DNA of 64,000 bases, taken from NCBI RefSeq assembly GCF_910592395.1, contig NC_088308.1:13963001-14027000 (forward strand), written 5' to 3'. Below the pieces are notes generated by a model. The model was not told the origin of the DNA. It saw only the letters and a list, made by a program, of their open reading frames with translations, and made no database searches. The DNA comes from Lineus longissimus. Lineage: Eukaryota; Nemertea; Pilidiophora; Heteronemertea; Lineidae. Shown in pieces: positions 53,360 through 63,330 of this stretch. A program made the position numbers and the translations under genes. Position 1 is the stretch's first letter. Each line of letters begins with the position of its first letter.

Positions 53360-55440
53360 GCTGTACGGTACGGCGAGATTCCTTCGTGGGAACGAGATTC
53401 TGGTTTCAATCCTGCGGACGCGGTCAATAGCAAACACACACTGGCTTGGATTGATTGCAAGGGACAACCCCTCCCTACTCCAAAGTCACAGGCTAGTCCA
53501 TTCAGGGAGCCGTGGGTGCAAGATGGAGCGGGATGGGAGGACCTTTTGTCGGGTTTGCCGCTGAGGGACCCTGATCAGTTTGTGGCGGGACAACTTCGAG
53601 AGAATTTACAAGATTGGCAACAACAACTTACTACGTTGGTTAATAACGGGAGTTCAAAGAGGGTGCTTAGTTGGATTCAGAATGGGGTGGAGGTCTCGGA
53701 ATTCTTTCAGCCATCTAAAGGGAATTTCCAAGGCCGGTCTTTTGATCATAATACACCCCCGCCAAGCATGTTTAGAAACCACAACACGTGTGCACAGTAT
53801 AGTAGGGAGATCTCCAGGCAGTTGGAAGAAAGATTGCGAAATGGTTCCCTGAATTTATTGGGCCGTGTGGGGGAAGTAGAACTACCCAAGGTAGTCATGC
53901 CTCTAGTTATGGTCCCGGGTACGAAAAAGAATAGATTGTGTCACGATGAGCGGTTTTTAAATCTGTTCATGAGGGGGGAATCTTTTAGTCTGGAGACATT
54001 GGCGGTAGTCCCGGGGCTGTTTTCTAAGGGTGACGTCATAGCAAGCACAGATGAAAAATTGGCGTACGATGGGATAAAACTTACGGCGAGGTCGTCCACT
54101 TATTTTGGTCTAGAGTGGGCGGGTTGCTTTATGACTTATGCGACATTGCCATTTGGTTGGAAATTGTCTCCGTTTATATACCAGACAGTGGGTATGCAAG
54201 TGACGGAATTCTTACGGTCCCGATTGGTCGTGACTACGCAGTACTTGGACGACAGGTTCTTGGGCCCCGCCCATTTCTGTGCGTCAGCTACACCAGTGCA
54301 GTCTACGGGCCTGTCTATGTATTACTCATGTTATTGTCTTACCAGGCTGGGGTTCACCTTTGCGTACAACAAGATCACGTGGAGGCCACATAAGGTGAGG
54401 AAACATCTGGGTTTCAATGTACACGCTGATAGCAGGCACTTCTCCATTCCGAAAGAGAAAATTGAGTCAATTGCCCAACTCAGACTTGAGATCTTCGCAG
54501 CAGGCCAGGTTCATATAAAAGTGTTACAGAGGCTTATGGGGAAGTGTATTTCGTTTTGCCTCTGCGTGCCGGCGGCTAAACTTTATATACGGGAAATGGC
54601 AAGGGCTATTTCTAAGGTCAGCAGGTCATCACGAATGGTGCTAGTGGATACCCTGCTGGCAGATGAAATTGCTACTTGGGAATTTATTGAAAAGCCAGAG
54701 GTGCAATGGATGCCGTGGCGGGAAGACAGGCATGTCTCCATTCCCCTGTCCACGGATGCCAGCAAGTTCGCGTGGGGGGGGGGGGCATCGTAGGGGAGAT
54801 CGTGGTGAGGGACATGTTTGGGAGTGGGGATGAGAGACCAATCCATCTGAAGGAGGCGGAGGCCTTGGAAAAGACCATGTTAGCAGTGTCACACTTAGTC
54901 CGGCACGTGCGCGTTGACGCATATGTGGACAACATGGCGTTATTGAGGGCCTGGCAACATGAAGGGGCGAAGGATGCTAGATTGAATGGAATTCTGAAGA
55001 GGATTTTTGCCTTAACGGTCGCGTATAACTGTGAGTTAAGATTGCATTATGTTCGCTCAGCAGATAACCCAGCGGATGCGCCCTCTAGATTGTTGTCCTC
55101 CAGTGACGCTATGTTGGCTCCAAGATTTTGGGATGTAGTGCAGTCCAGGTATGGTCCACACACGTTCGATCTCATGGCCCTGGATTCTAATGCTCAGAGG
55201 GATAGGGAGGGTGTTCCTCTTCCTCATTACACCCCATGCCCCCTGCCCGCTTCGGCAGGAGTGAATTGCTTGGCACAGATTTTGAAGTCCGGGGAGAATT
55301 ATTACTGTTTTCCACCGTTCTGTTTGGTTCAACCTCTAATGGGATTCTTGTTTGCGACGAAATGCAGACCGTTGTCTGTCTCCCTAGTGGTGCCACGTGC
55401 TTCGCCGCTCCCCAGCTGGTGGCCGATATTACAGTCGTGA
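53360..55440 (+). CDS. reverse transcriptase-RNase H of the Ngaro-type element
   Basis: The open frame begins right at acceptor TCTCTTTCAG/GCTGTACGG (53360) and runs to 54793. RT landmarks: VVMPLVMVPGTKKNRLCHDE, STDEKLAYDGIKL, FGLEWAGCFMTYATLPFGWK, active site YLDD, HLGFNV. RNase H begins with STDASKFAWGG, where a run of ~13 G (54774-54786) breaks the frame. The next frame continues GEIVVRDMF, HLKEAEALE (Glu), AYVDNMALL (Asp), SADNPADAPSR (Asp) and HTFDLMALDSNA, a signature of DIRS/Ngaro RT-RH proteins, ending at 55440. The break may be a homopolymer slip in the element or in the assembly. A spliced or recoded link to gag is needed because gag stops at 52980. Confidence 0.85.
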
Positions 55441-55593
55441 GCACAAATGCAGCCTCTGGCGAAAAAAGGGGTGTGTGCGGTCATGGATCAGACCAAATTT
55501 GGCTATCAACCCAGGCCTGTTAGTCACCTGTTGTCGGTAGCCAGAATAGTGCTCACAGAGAGATAATATGGGTATCGTATTTCTGTCTTCCAG

Positions 55594-56769
55594 ACGGCAG
55601 CCTCAATTGACTTAGTCGGCCTACAATCTAGAGTACAGTCATTGCAAGCAGATAATTTGGCCTCGTCATATCAGAAAAGGAAGTCAGCAATTGAGGTTGA
55701 TCTGGAGAAGTTCTTATCGTGCCTGGGAAGGTCGCTGACCTCGTGTCTGCCAGGTGACATTTGTTTACATCTAGCCTGGAAGGATAATCAGGGGAAAACT
55801 CCGGTACACGTCTCTCTGTGTCCATGCATTGCAGATAGAAACCCAGTTTGTTCTTGCCCAAGGCGGCTGGCGTTTGGGACGGTGGCGGGAAAGGTTTCCC
55901 ACCTCAAGCTTTTATTTCGGAAGAGGGGCGTTAAGGAAGCGTGGGACAAATGTAGGGGTGTGGGTAATCCGGTAGACTCTGAGGAAGTGACTATTTACTT
56001 GGAACAGGTTAGAAAAGAACAGAGTAAAGCTAGAACAGCTCCCAGGCAAGCCATCCCGTTATTTGCAAATAAGTTGAGATTGATCGCGATGTACATCGAT
56101 AGGCAGTTGTCAATAACAAGTCGGGCTATTTCTTTGTTTATCCTGGCACGCGATCAGGCCTTGTTAAAGTTTATGTTTTTTGGTGGGGACAGGGCGCATG
56201 ATGCTGGGATCATGCTGGCACAGGAGATTAGACAGCTGCCAGACGAAGAGGGGCTGATGATAAAGCACACTTGGGGGAAAACTTTTCGTGTAGATCGGCC
56301 GAATGTCTTCTCTCTTTTCAAATTTCACGATGAAATGATTTACCCGGTTAGAGGTGTTGAAAGGTACATAAATGTGGCCAGGTCCATGGGCCTGGATTTG
56401 TCCTGTGGTTATCTTTTTCGCCCCATTGCAACTGACGGGTCAGTTGATAACATTCCGTTTTCTTACTCTGCAACATACGATCGGTTGAAGCATTACCTGA
56501 CTGTCTTAGAAATATATGAAGGAGAGACACCACATAGTATTCGGGCGGGTTGCGCTATTTCGCTTTATAGGTCTATGCCCGCAGAGCAGGGTGGAAAAGC
56601 AGTCGTAGGCACACATGTGGGTTGGTTCTCAGATCACTCTGTTAAACATTACACTAGGAGTAGTCAGCTAGACCAAGCCACAGCTTTGGTCCACAATATG
56701 GCTAGGGGCGAGGCTAGAATGGCGGGTGATGGATATGTGGAGCTCTCCACTTTGAAAAAGGTGTTTTAA
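55594..56769 (+). CDS. tyrosine recombinase of the Ngaro-type element
   Basis: The frame opens at acceptor GTCTTCCAG/ACGGCAGCC and runs 391 codons. The N-terminal half holds CSCPRRLAFGTVAGKVSHLK and W, a core-binding-like domain with a zinc-like CxC. The catalytic half holds FGGDRAHD (first Arg), KHTWGKTFR (Lys strand), HSIRAGC (H-x-x-R), HVGWFSDHSVKHYTR (His/Trp and nucleophile Tyr). All catalytic residues of the family are present and no stop interrupts it. It replaces the DDE integrase of LTR elements and would integrate a circular DNA copy. Confidence 0.85.
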   Translation, partial: TAASIDLVGLQSRVQSLQADNLASSYQKRKSAIEVDLEKFLSCLGRSLTSCLPGDICLHLAWKDNQGKTPVHVSLCPCIADRNPVCSCPRRLAFGTVAGKVSHLKLLFRKRGVKEAWDKCRGVGNPVDSEEVTIYLEQVRKEQSKARTAPRQAIPLFANKLRLIAMYIDRQLSITSRAISLFILARDQALLKFMFFGGDRAHDAGIMLAQEIRQLPDEEGLMIKHTWGKTFRVDRPNVFSLFKFHDEMIYPVRGVERYINVARSMGLDLSCGYLFRPIATDGSVDNIPFSYSATYDRLKHYLTVLEIYEGETPHSIRAGCAISLYRSMPAEQGGKAVVGTHVGWFSDHSVKHYTRSSQLDQATALVHNMARGEARMAGDGYVELSTLKKVF

Positions 56770-57228
56770 TGGGTGAAGCCTATCGGGTGAATGGAGCTGC
56801 AGCAACAGTGGGATGTGGCCGGGTCACTGTCTGATCAGTGGACTAGGGGTTCTGAGCCGGTATTTCTGTAAAAGTGTTGGCAAATAAATATCTAAGTGTA
56901 TTCTTTACTTTTGAGTTTCTTAGTTATCTGTAGTTAGATTGAGCATGGCATCTTGCATTCATTTGTCTTGAAAGGATTGGGTTGGTAAGCCCAGTTTTGA
57001 CCCGCAGTTTTGGATATATCTAGTCTTTCCTGCAGGGTCCGGATCAGGTATGTGGATGAGATAGGCCTTGCGAGGATAGCGATATCTGGTAGGGCTGGCA
57101 GGAACGGACGGATGGGCAAAGCAAGCGGGGCAATACTGGGCTTGCCATTGAAGAATTGGAGAGTGTTGAGGTTTGGTGGAAATTTAGATCTCCATGCCAG
57201 GGTTGCATGGAGGGGGTTGTGGAAAGCG

Positions 57229-57309
57229 AGGAATATTCTTCCTTTCTCAACCCTTAAACCAAGCATGAAGGAAGTGCCCTTAAACTAACATCGACTTTGG
57301 ATACGTTTT
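57229..57309 (+). repeat. Ngaro B1 repeat
   Basis: AGGAATATTCTTCCTTTCTC...GATACGTTTT. Two substitutions from B2 at 57618-57698. Confidence 0.85.
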
Positions 57310-57326
57310 GATCCTAAGTGGATGAC

Positions 57327-57370
57327 CTAGATGGCGCGAACTGAATGCAACCAATTCAGTCTTTTGCAAG
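57327..57370 (+). repeat. Ngaro A2 repeat (44-bp core)
   Basis: Identical to A1 at 49676-49719. It is preceded by GATCCTAAGTGGATGACC (57310-57327), which also matches 46515-46532. Confidence 0.8.
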
Positions 57371-57617
57371 GATGTTAGATGCAAGGAAGAGGGACAGAAG
57401 TCTTGGAGAAGACCAGCCCAGCGCTCTCCAAAGAGGAGGAGTGGAACAGGCTATTTCATATATGAAGCTCGGGGAGGGGTGCATGTGTGACACTGACGGT
57501 GGGTCAAGTCGGTTAGGGTTTCGGAATAGTGGAAGTTCCACATACTGGAACTGGAATCGGAATGTTTTCCCCCACCCACCCTCCCTTGGTTTCCGTAGGG
57601 GCGTTCGTTCATGCTTT

Positions 57618-57698
57618 AGGAATATTCTTCCTTTCTCAACCCTTAAACCAAGCATGAAGGAAGCGCCCTTAAACTAACATCGACTTAGGATACGTTTT
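57618..57698 (+). repeat. Ngaro B2 repeat, right end of element
   Basis: Second copy of the 81-bp B repeat; element similarity ends with GATACGTTTT. Confidence 0.85.
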
Positions 57699-58167
57699 AT
57701 TCGCTAGCAGGCTTTTTATGCTCCCAGATAATATGAAGAAGGTTCTATGTTCCTCAGGTTCTTTGGTCAGCAGTCTGGTGTTCCTCAAGAGTCAAGTGTC
57801 TTCCAGTCTCTTGGCCTGCAAAAACCCTTTCCAACCAATTTTTTATGCATTGTGATTTACCATTCAGCAACATGTTGGTGGGGGAAAAATCTGACCCCTG
57901 ACCCCTTGAATTGGTTGCCCAGGTACAACAACACGCAATTGTCTCAAGGAAGCCACCAGTGTCTACCACTTCTTGGCAGTCTTGCCTATATCATGCCTGT
58001 GAAAAGGAAGGGTAATGATGTTTGAGGGTTGGGTTCCGGTACCATCAAAGGGGTACCCCTTCCTCGCCCTGGGTTAAACATGTCCCAGGACTGTACTATC
58101 ATGAAGGTTCGGGGGTTCCACTCGAACGCCCCCGGGTAAGCAGCTCAGAAGGAATTATTGAGAGGCC
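57699..58167. other. no gene recognised
   Basis: Flank of the Ngaro-type element. No feature seen. Confidence 0.45.
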
Positions 58168-58295
58168 AATGGGGGGTTTGGGGGTGCCTTCTCCCCAATG
58201 CACTGGCTAAATAATGTCAGAAGGAAGGGGGTGGGGGGCACCCTATGTCGATAGTTGCGTGAGTTCACTAGAGCTTGCATTTTACATATGAATCT
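58168..58295. repeat. G-rich dispersed repeat, inverted relative to 15822-15995
   Basis: GGGGGTTTGGGGGTGCC, CCAATGCACTGGCTAAATAA TGTCAGAAGGAAGGGGG and GTGAGTTCACTAGAGCTTGC are the reverse complement of blocks at 15822-15995. A related G-rich segment recurs at 58440-58480. Confidence 0.6.
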
Positions 58296-59347
58296 GCCAG
58301 AGTTTCAGACTACCAGGAGGAGGGGGACATTTTCCATTTCTTTGCTGGCTATTGTGATGACAGTTGAGTTTCTGCTAAAGAGATACACGGAGAAAACCGT
58401 CTATCAAAACAAAAAGTTGGCGGAAGGAACTATAGCAGGTTCCCAACTAGGGGGTTTGGGGGGGTTTCCTGCCCAACCTAAAGGCGCTGCGCGCTTACTA
58501 GGGCACTGCACTGATAATATTATTTAAAATGAATATTCTGATGAGCCAAAAATCCGGATTTCTGGTGGCCCTGTCAAAACCTAAGGCAGGGAAATATTCA
58601 TTCATAAATCCAAGCAGTTTCGAGGACACCAGACAGTAGCACAATATTTAAATTTATTTTCATCCCATGAATAGCATCACCATTTAGCTTTATTCAAAAT
58701 GCTTTGTATCAAACAATCTAAATCAGACAATCAACCACTATCATGACTGGCATAGTAGGCCTACTTGTTACATAACATTTCACCAAAGCTCTAATTATAT
58801 TCCTTTGTCTGCCTGGCTACTGGATCCCTAAGAGGTTACCAGGTGATTGTGTTGATATAGATATACAATGTATTTCCTGTGTTAGGGTTGCAACTATTCT
58901 GTTATCTTTTAATCAGACTTACTTTGGAATACACCACTTGTGATTACCTAATGGTGCCTTTTAGAGCATGCCATCACGAAATACTACTCAGGCGTGAAAA
59001 AATGATCCACAGCTAAATGCAGAATGTTGGAGTTTACAACATTTTATAGAAAGGGGTTCCACAACTGCGGTGGACCCAACAGCGAAGATAACCTTGCGTC
59101 CATGATATTTTTTGTTAGTGGTATTATGCCCATCTGTGTAAATCACACTTCTAGATAGGGAAAATGAATGATATTGTCAAATGTTTTGTCGTGAAGTTCG
59201 GCATTTTATGAAAAATAAAAGTAGATTCACACGAAAATGATAAGAATCACAGAAAGAATCAGAAAATAAAAAATCGATCTGAGTGAGATTCGAGTCCTGG
59301 ACGTTGGCATCATAAGGCAGGTGTCTTTTGCGGTAGACGGTAATAAA
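58296..59347. other. no gene recognised
   Basis: AT-rich noncoding. A GATTCGAGTCC near 59290 resembles a tRNA B-box, but no tRNA fold or A-box accompanies it. Confidence 0.45.
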
Positions 59348-59435
59348 GGCACTCGAAAAAAAGGCACTGGAAAAAAAGGTACGGAAAAAAAGGCAGTAGG
59401 TAAAAAAGGCACTTGTAAAAAAGGCACCAGGAAAT
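59348..59435 (+). repeat. AAAAAAGGCAC minisatellite
   Basis: Six copies of a 13-18 bp unit (AAAAAAAGGCACTNG). The plus strand reads as repeated KKGT, a by-product of the repeat. Confidence 0.8.
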
Positions 59436-59635
59436 CTCTAGGTGAAAAATTCACCTCGGCCCAAAATTCATATGGGGTGCCCCCCCCCCGTGCATTTCTA
59501 TATGTGTATGTGTTTTTTTGTTAGCTTTTTTAGGTAAAAACCTGCAAACCTGCCCCAACCCGTTTTAGTTCACATGGGTGAGCTCCGGGGGCGATTTCAT
59601 GTCATCATGTCTTAGCGTTGTCGCTTACTTTTTGA

Positions 59636-59743
59636 CACTCTTGTGATAAACTATTGTATCTTGTAGAAATAGGTTATTGGTGAGGGAACCCTAAATCTAA
59701 TTTGATTAAACTACTCGACCAAATCGGATGATCTTTGTATCAT
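59636..59743 (+). repeat. direct repeat left of the MULE gene
   Basis: CTCTTGTGATAAACTATTGT ... GGTGAGGGAACCCT-AATCT and then ACCAAATCGGATGATCTTTG. The first ~75 bp recurs at 62646-62720 and the last ~33 bp at 63296-63329, so the right-hand copy is split by ~575 bp. Confidence 0.8.
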
Positions 59744-60655
59744 TTTTTATAAGGATTCCCTGCCTATCCAAGCTAGTTTTTCTGGTCGGAGGGTACTGAA
59801 AATAGGCTGTTACTGGTGTATTTTCAACGGAATTTGGATCATTCAAATAATGTCCAGGGCAGTATAGAGGGCTTTTTCTTCAAAAGGATTAAATTTTGGC
59901 AATAAATAGATGATATGTATTTTCCTCTAAAAAAAGACATTAATTTACCAATTAAAACCTATTGATGTATAATTTTTTTTTAAAACCCCGCCTACTGCCC
60001 TGCATATGGTAGTGATGCTGCAATTCGTAGTAAAAATATTATTATTTGGTGACAAACCAACGAGAAAATGTGTTTTTCGCTCTTTTTTATATGGTCCATG
60101 GCCTTAATGACATGTAGTGTAACTGTAATATTATGACAGTTGGTTTAGTTGGTAAATGCACAGAAAAGGTTGAATTTTGCTTGCAAATGAATATTCCATA
60201 AAATTCGTATCAGCTTGCGAGGAATCAGGCTCTAAAGTTGCGTAATGCATTTTATTTCCTGATATAATGGTCACCTTTAGCAAAACATCCTTAATTTGGC
60301 CTTATGAGTTTGCAAGAAATTAAACTAATTAGAGTGTAATTTGCCAATAATTGTGAACTCACTGTTTCTTCAGCATGGCAATTAATGGATAATTAACACA
60401 ATAGTAGCAAACTTACAAGCTACTACATCTTATTGTCCTGTTGTTAATTAAGTCATGATTAACGGAATTTAAAAATAATTTGGTCATGGGTTCACAGAAA
60501 ATTCTTTTGTCTTGTTTTTTTCATGGTTTCGTAGAGGTTGTTCAAGGTTTTCTTTCTTTTTACTGATATTTTGTAATGGCTTCACAGGAAACATATATAT
60601 ATCGGACACCAGTAAGCCATTTAGTATTGTTCATCAAGAGTGCTGTAAAAAGATC
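59744..60655. other. upstream region of the MULE transposase
   Basis: AT-rich, no inverted terminal repeat identified. The open frame extends upstream of ATG 60656 to ~60512 but looks noncoding there (hydrophobic low-complexity residues). Confidence 0.4.
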
Positions 60656-62115
60656 ATGGAGCTGATAACCAACAACAAGGGGGGCCAGAAGCTGTGCTAC
60701 AATGGCTACATGTACAACAAACAGAGGGAGTCCAACACAAACCGTTACTGGCGCTGCACAAAAGTGAATGCTGGCTGCAAAGGCAGATTGAAGTCCAACC
60801 TAAACATGCAAGATTTGCATATGTCGTCTGAACATAACCACGATCCGGACCAAAAGAACATAGATGTAACCAAAGCAAGAGGCCAGATGAAACGTTTGGC
60901 CGCAGATAGTGACGCGAAATCCAGCCAGATTCTTGCAAGAATAACAGCAACGGTACCAGCAGATGCACAAGCCTTCTTGCCGCAACCAGACACTTGCAAA
61001 CGAACGATCAGAAATGAATGCACCCGCCATGTCCCCATTGAACCAGACAATGTCCAAGACTTAGTTATACAGGGAGAATGGGCTTTGACTTTAACCAAAA
61101 ATGGTGATGCTCCTCAAGATTTCCTGCTTTTTGACAACGAAGATGCCTATAACAGAATCATCTGCTTCAGTTCCCGATTGCAGCTGGATGTCCTCGCCAC
61201 CGCTGAGACATGTTCATAGATGGGAATTTTGCGATGTCGCCAAAGAACTTCATGCAAGTTTACATAATCTGTGTTCCAGCTGGAGAGGTGAACGTGCTAT
61301 CGGCTGTCGCTTTGCTTCAGCGAAAATTAATTGACACTTACAATGAACTTTTAGGGACAATTCTTCGTAAATGTGAGGATGCATTCGGACATACTCCCAG
61401 CCCTAGAATATGTATGATCGATTTTGAATTAGCCGCATTCAACGCTTTGAACAATGTTATTGGAGACGATACAGAGATAAAGGGATGCTTTTATCACCTG
61501 ACACAGTCGACGTGGAGGAAAATCCAAGAATTGGGACTCGTAAACCTGTACAAGGAGCAGGACGAATTCAGACACTTCTGTGGGATGCTTGAGGGCCTGG
61601 CCTTTTTGCCCCTTGAGGATGTAGAAGACGGCATGACCCACATCAGACGCATCGCTCCAGCAGTTGCAAATGACTTGATCGACTACTTTGATACCACCTA
61701 CGTTACTGGCCCTTACAGAAACGTTCGTGCACCAGATGGTGCAATTCACCTTAGAAGAGGCCAATCGACTTTTCCCCCAAAACTGTGGAACGTGCATGAG
61801 ACCACGCTCGGGGGTGATCCACGCACAAACAACGTGTGCGAAGCATGGAACAATAAATTCACACATATGGTCGGCCACACGCATCCAACTGTTTTGAAGT
61901 TTATTAAGAACCTGCAGCTCGAGGAACAAAGCGTTCGCAACGTTCTCGCACAAAACGCTATCGGCAACCAACCTAGGAAACGAGTTCGTCGCGCAGTACA
62001 GGAGCATCAGAGGCGGCTGCAGAACCTGTGTGTGGACTACATTGCAGAAAGAAAGACTATGGAGCAATTCCTACGTGACATAGGACATTGTATTCGAATT
62101 GGCAATATCATGTAA
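60656..62115 (+). pseudogene. FLYWCH-MULE transposase (Phantom-like), one-base break
   Basis: From ATG 60656: a FLYWCH zinc domain at residues ~10-65 (KLCYNGYMYNK, RYWRCTK, GCKGRL, SSEHNHDPD), then the MULE transposase: the first catalytic Asp in FIDGNF, second in CMIDFELAAF, the C-x-x-H in GCFYHLTQS, and a Glu in NNVCEAWNNKF. The C-terminus (RRLQNLCVDYIAERK...) ends at TAA 62113-62115 or nearby. The frame breaks near 61212, just before FIDGNF, consistent with loss of a single base. FLYWCH plus MULE defines the Phantom group of Mutator-like elements. Apart from this break the protein is complete, so the copy is young. Domestication cannot be excluded but nothing supports it. Confidence 0.85.
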
Positions 62116-62645
62116 TGTGCCGAATCGATCAACTGAAATACCGTTTCTCCATGTGCCCACACAGACTTTGATTTAACTACTTGTTAAACATCTGATCCCA
62201 TTTGATGTGATTGTTTAAAGAAGCTCGTTTAATAATGTATATATATATGTTCTTCTGAGGTTTTCAAACGAACATTTGGTCACTTGTTGTCATGCATCAT
62301 TCTGTCAATTTATTATACACCTTGTGCCTTTTTCGGTGGATTTTGTCATAACTTGTTGTGCTGCTTGAAATACAGGGCTTTTTCACCAATGTAACTGTCT
62401 TTGAGTACCCTGTAACGCATCAAGACTCGAAACACTTGCCAATCTCACATGTACATATGTTGTAAAAAGATGTGAGGAAACCCTCTATCTGTTTTGATTA
62501 TTTAGCAGTCTTTGTGATTTTACTCAATATCACTACCGGTATATAAATGAAAGAACTCATTTGATATGTGATGTGCTTCCAAGTCTTTCTCACCAATAAA
62601 ACTTCAATGGGACTCATCAAGAATGTTTTGCTAGATGTCAATAGC
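62116..62645. other. 3' flank of the MULE gene
   Basis: AT-rich; AATAAA at ~62596 could serve polyadenylation. No other feature. Confidence 0.4.
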
Positions 62646-62720
62646 CACTCTTGTGATAAACTATTGTATCTTGTAGAAATAGGTTATTGGTGAGGGAACC
62701 CTGAATCTGATTTGATTAAT
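62646..62720 (+). repeat. direct repeat right of the MULE gene
   Basis: ACTCTTGTGATAAACTATTG through TGATTTGATTAA, with two differences from 59636-59706. Confidence 0.8.
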
Positions 62721-63295
62721 CATCGTGTAATAATGTATAAATTACACCTATGTATTCATGTAACCTCATAGTATGTTCTAAAAGAATAAATTCTTATAGC
62801 GAAATATGGCTTTGTTCGTCTCTAACTTAATGGGTGAAAATATCCCCTGAGTGATAATTTTTCCCTTTGAATAAAATGTCCGGGAACTGGGTGGAAATCC
62901 CATGGTGGTTTGAGGACAAAGATCTTGGTCAGCTAAGAGAATTATACGAACCACGCTAGCAGCCCGCGATCTGGACATTTCTGACCAGTGACATTGCTAA
63001 TTAAATTAAAACAGGCCATGAACTAGAAAAATTGCTTTAAAAACCTTTCAAAAACAGCTTTGCTTATGAAACCCAAATATTTTCTTTGATCGGGACACAC
63101 ATTGATGGCCGTGCCAGCCACCCAATTGCATCGCTCACCTACTGACTGATTGAAGATCGCCTGATATAAAGCTGTTATGTTGAGGTATAAATTCCGATGA
63201 AAAACAGGGAATTGCAAAAACAAAACAAATTAGGTTTGCCAATTACGGTGGTGAGTAAGTCCGCTCACCAATTATAGAGTTAATAATGAATGAAA
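62721..63295. other. sequence splitting the right-hand direct repeat
   Basis: 575 bp without a coding region or clear TIRs, between the two halves of the repeat. Confidence 0.4.
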
Positions 63296-63330
63296 ACTAC
63301 TGGACCAAATCGGATGATCTTTGTATCATT

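Larger units (their letters stand above)
49676..57698 (+). mobile_element. Ngaro/PAT-type tyrosine-recombinase retrotransposon
   Basis: Order: A1 (49676-49719), leader with hairpin array, gag, RT-RNase H, tyrosine recombinase, B1 (57229-57309), A2 (57327-57370), B2 (57618-57698). A1/A2 share 44 bp exactly. B1/B2 share 81 bp with two differences. A1-ORFs-B1-A2-B2 is the split direct repeat arrangement of Ngaro, PAT and VIPER elements, distinct from the inverted repeats of DIRS1. No methyltransferase domain (a DIRS1 hallmark) was seen. There are three lesions or recoding sites: TAG in gag (52432-52434), a G-run frame change in RNase H (~54780), and gag and pol in separate exon-like frames. Confidence 0.8.

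Noticed and set aside
59280-59330. GATTCGAGTCC as part of a tRNA or tRNA-derived SINE
   Set aside because: No A-box at the right distance and no cloverleaf could be folded by eye.
60745-61098. Antisense frames over the MULE transposase
   Set aside because: Shadows of the FLYWCH-MULE coding strand.
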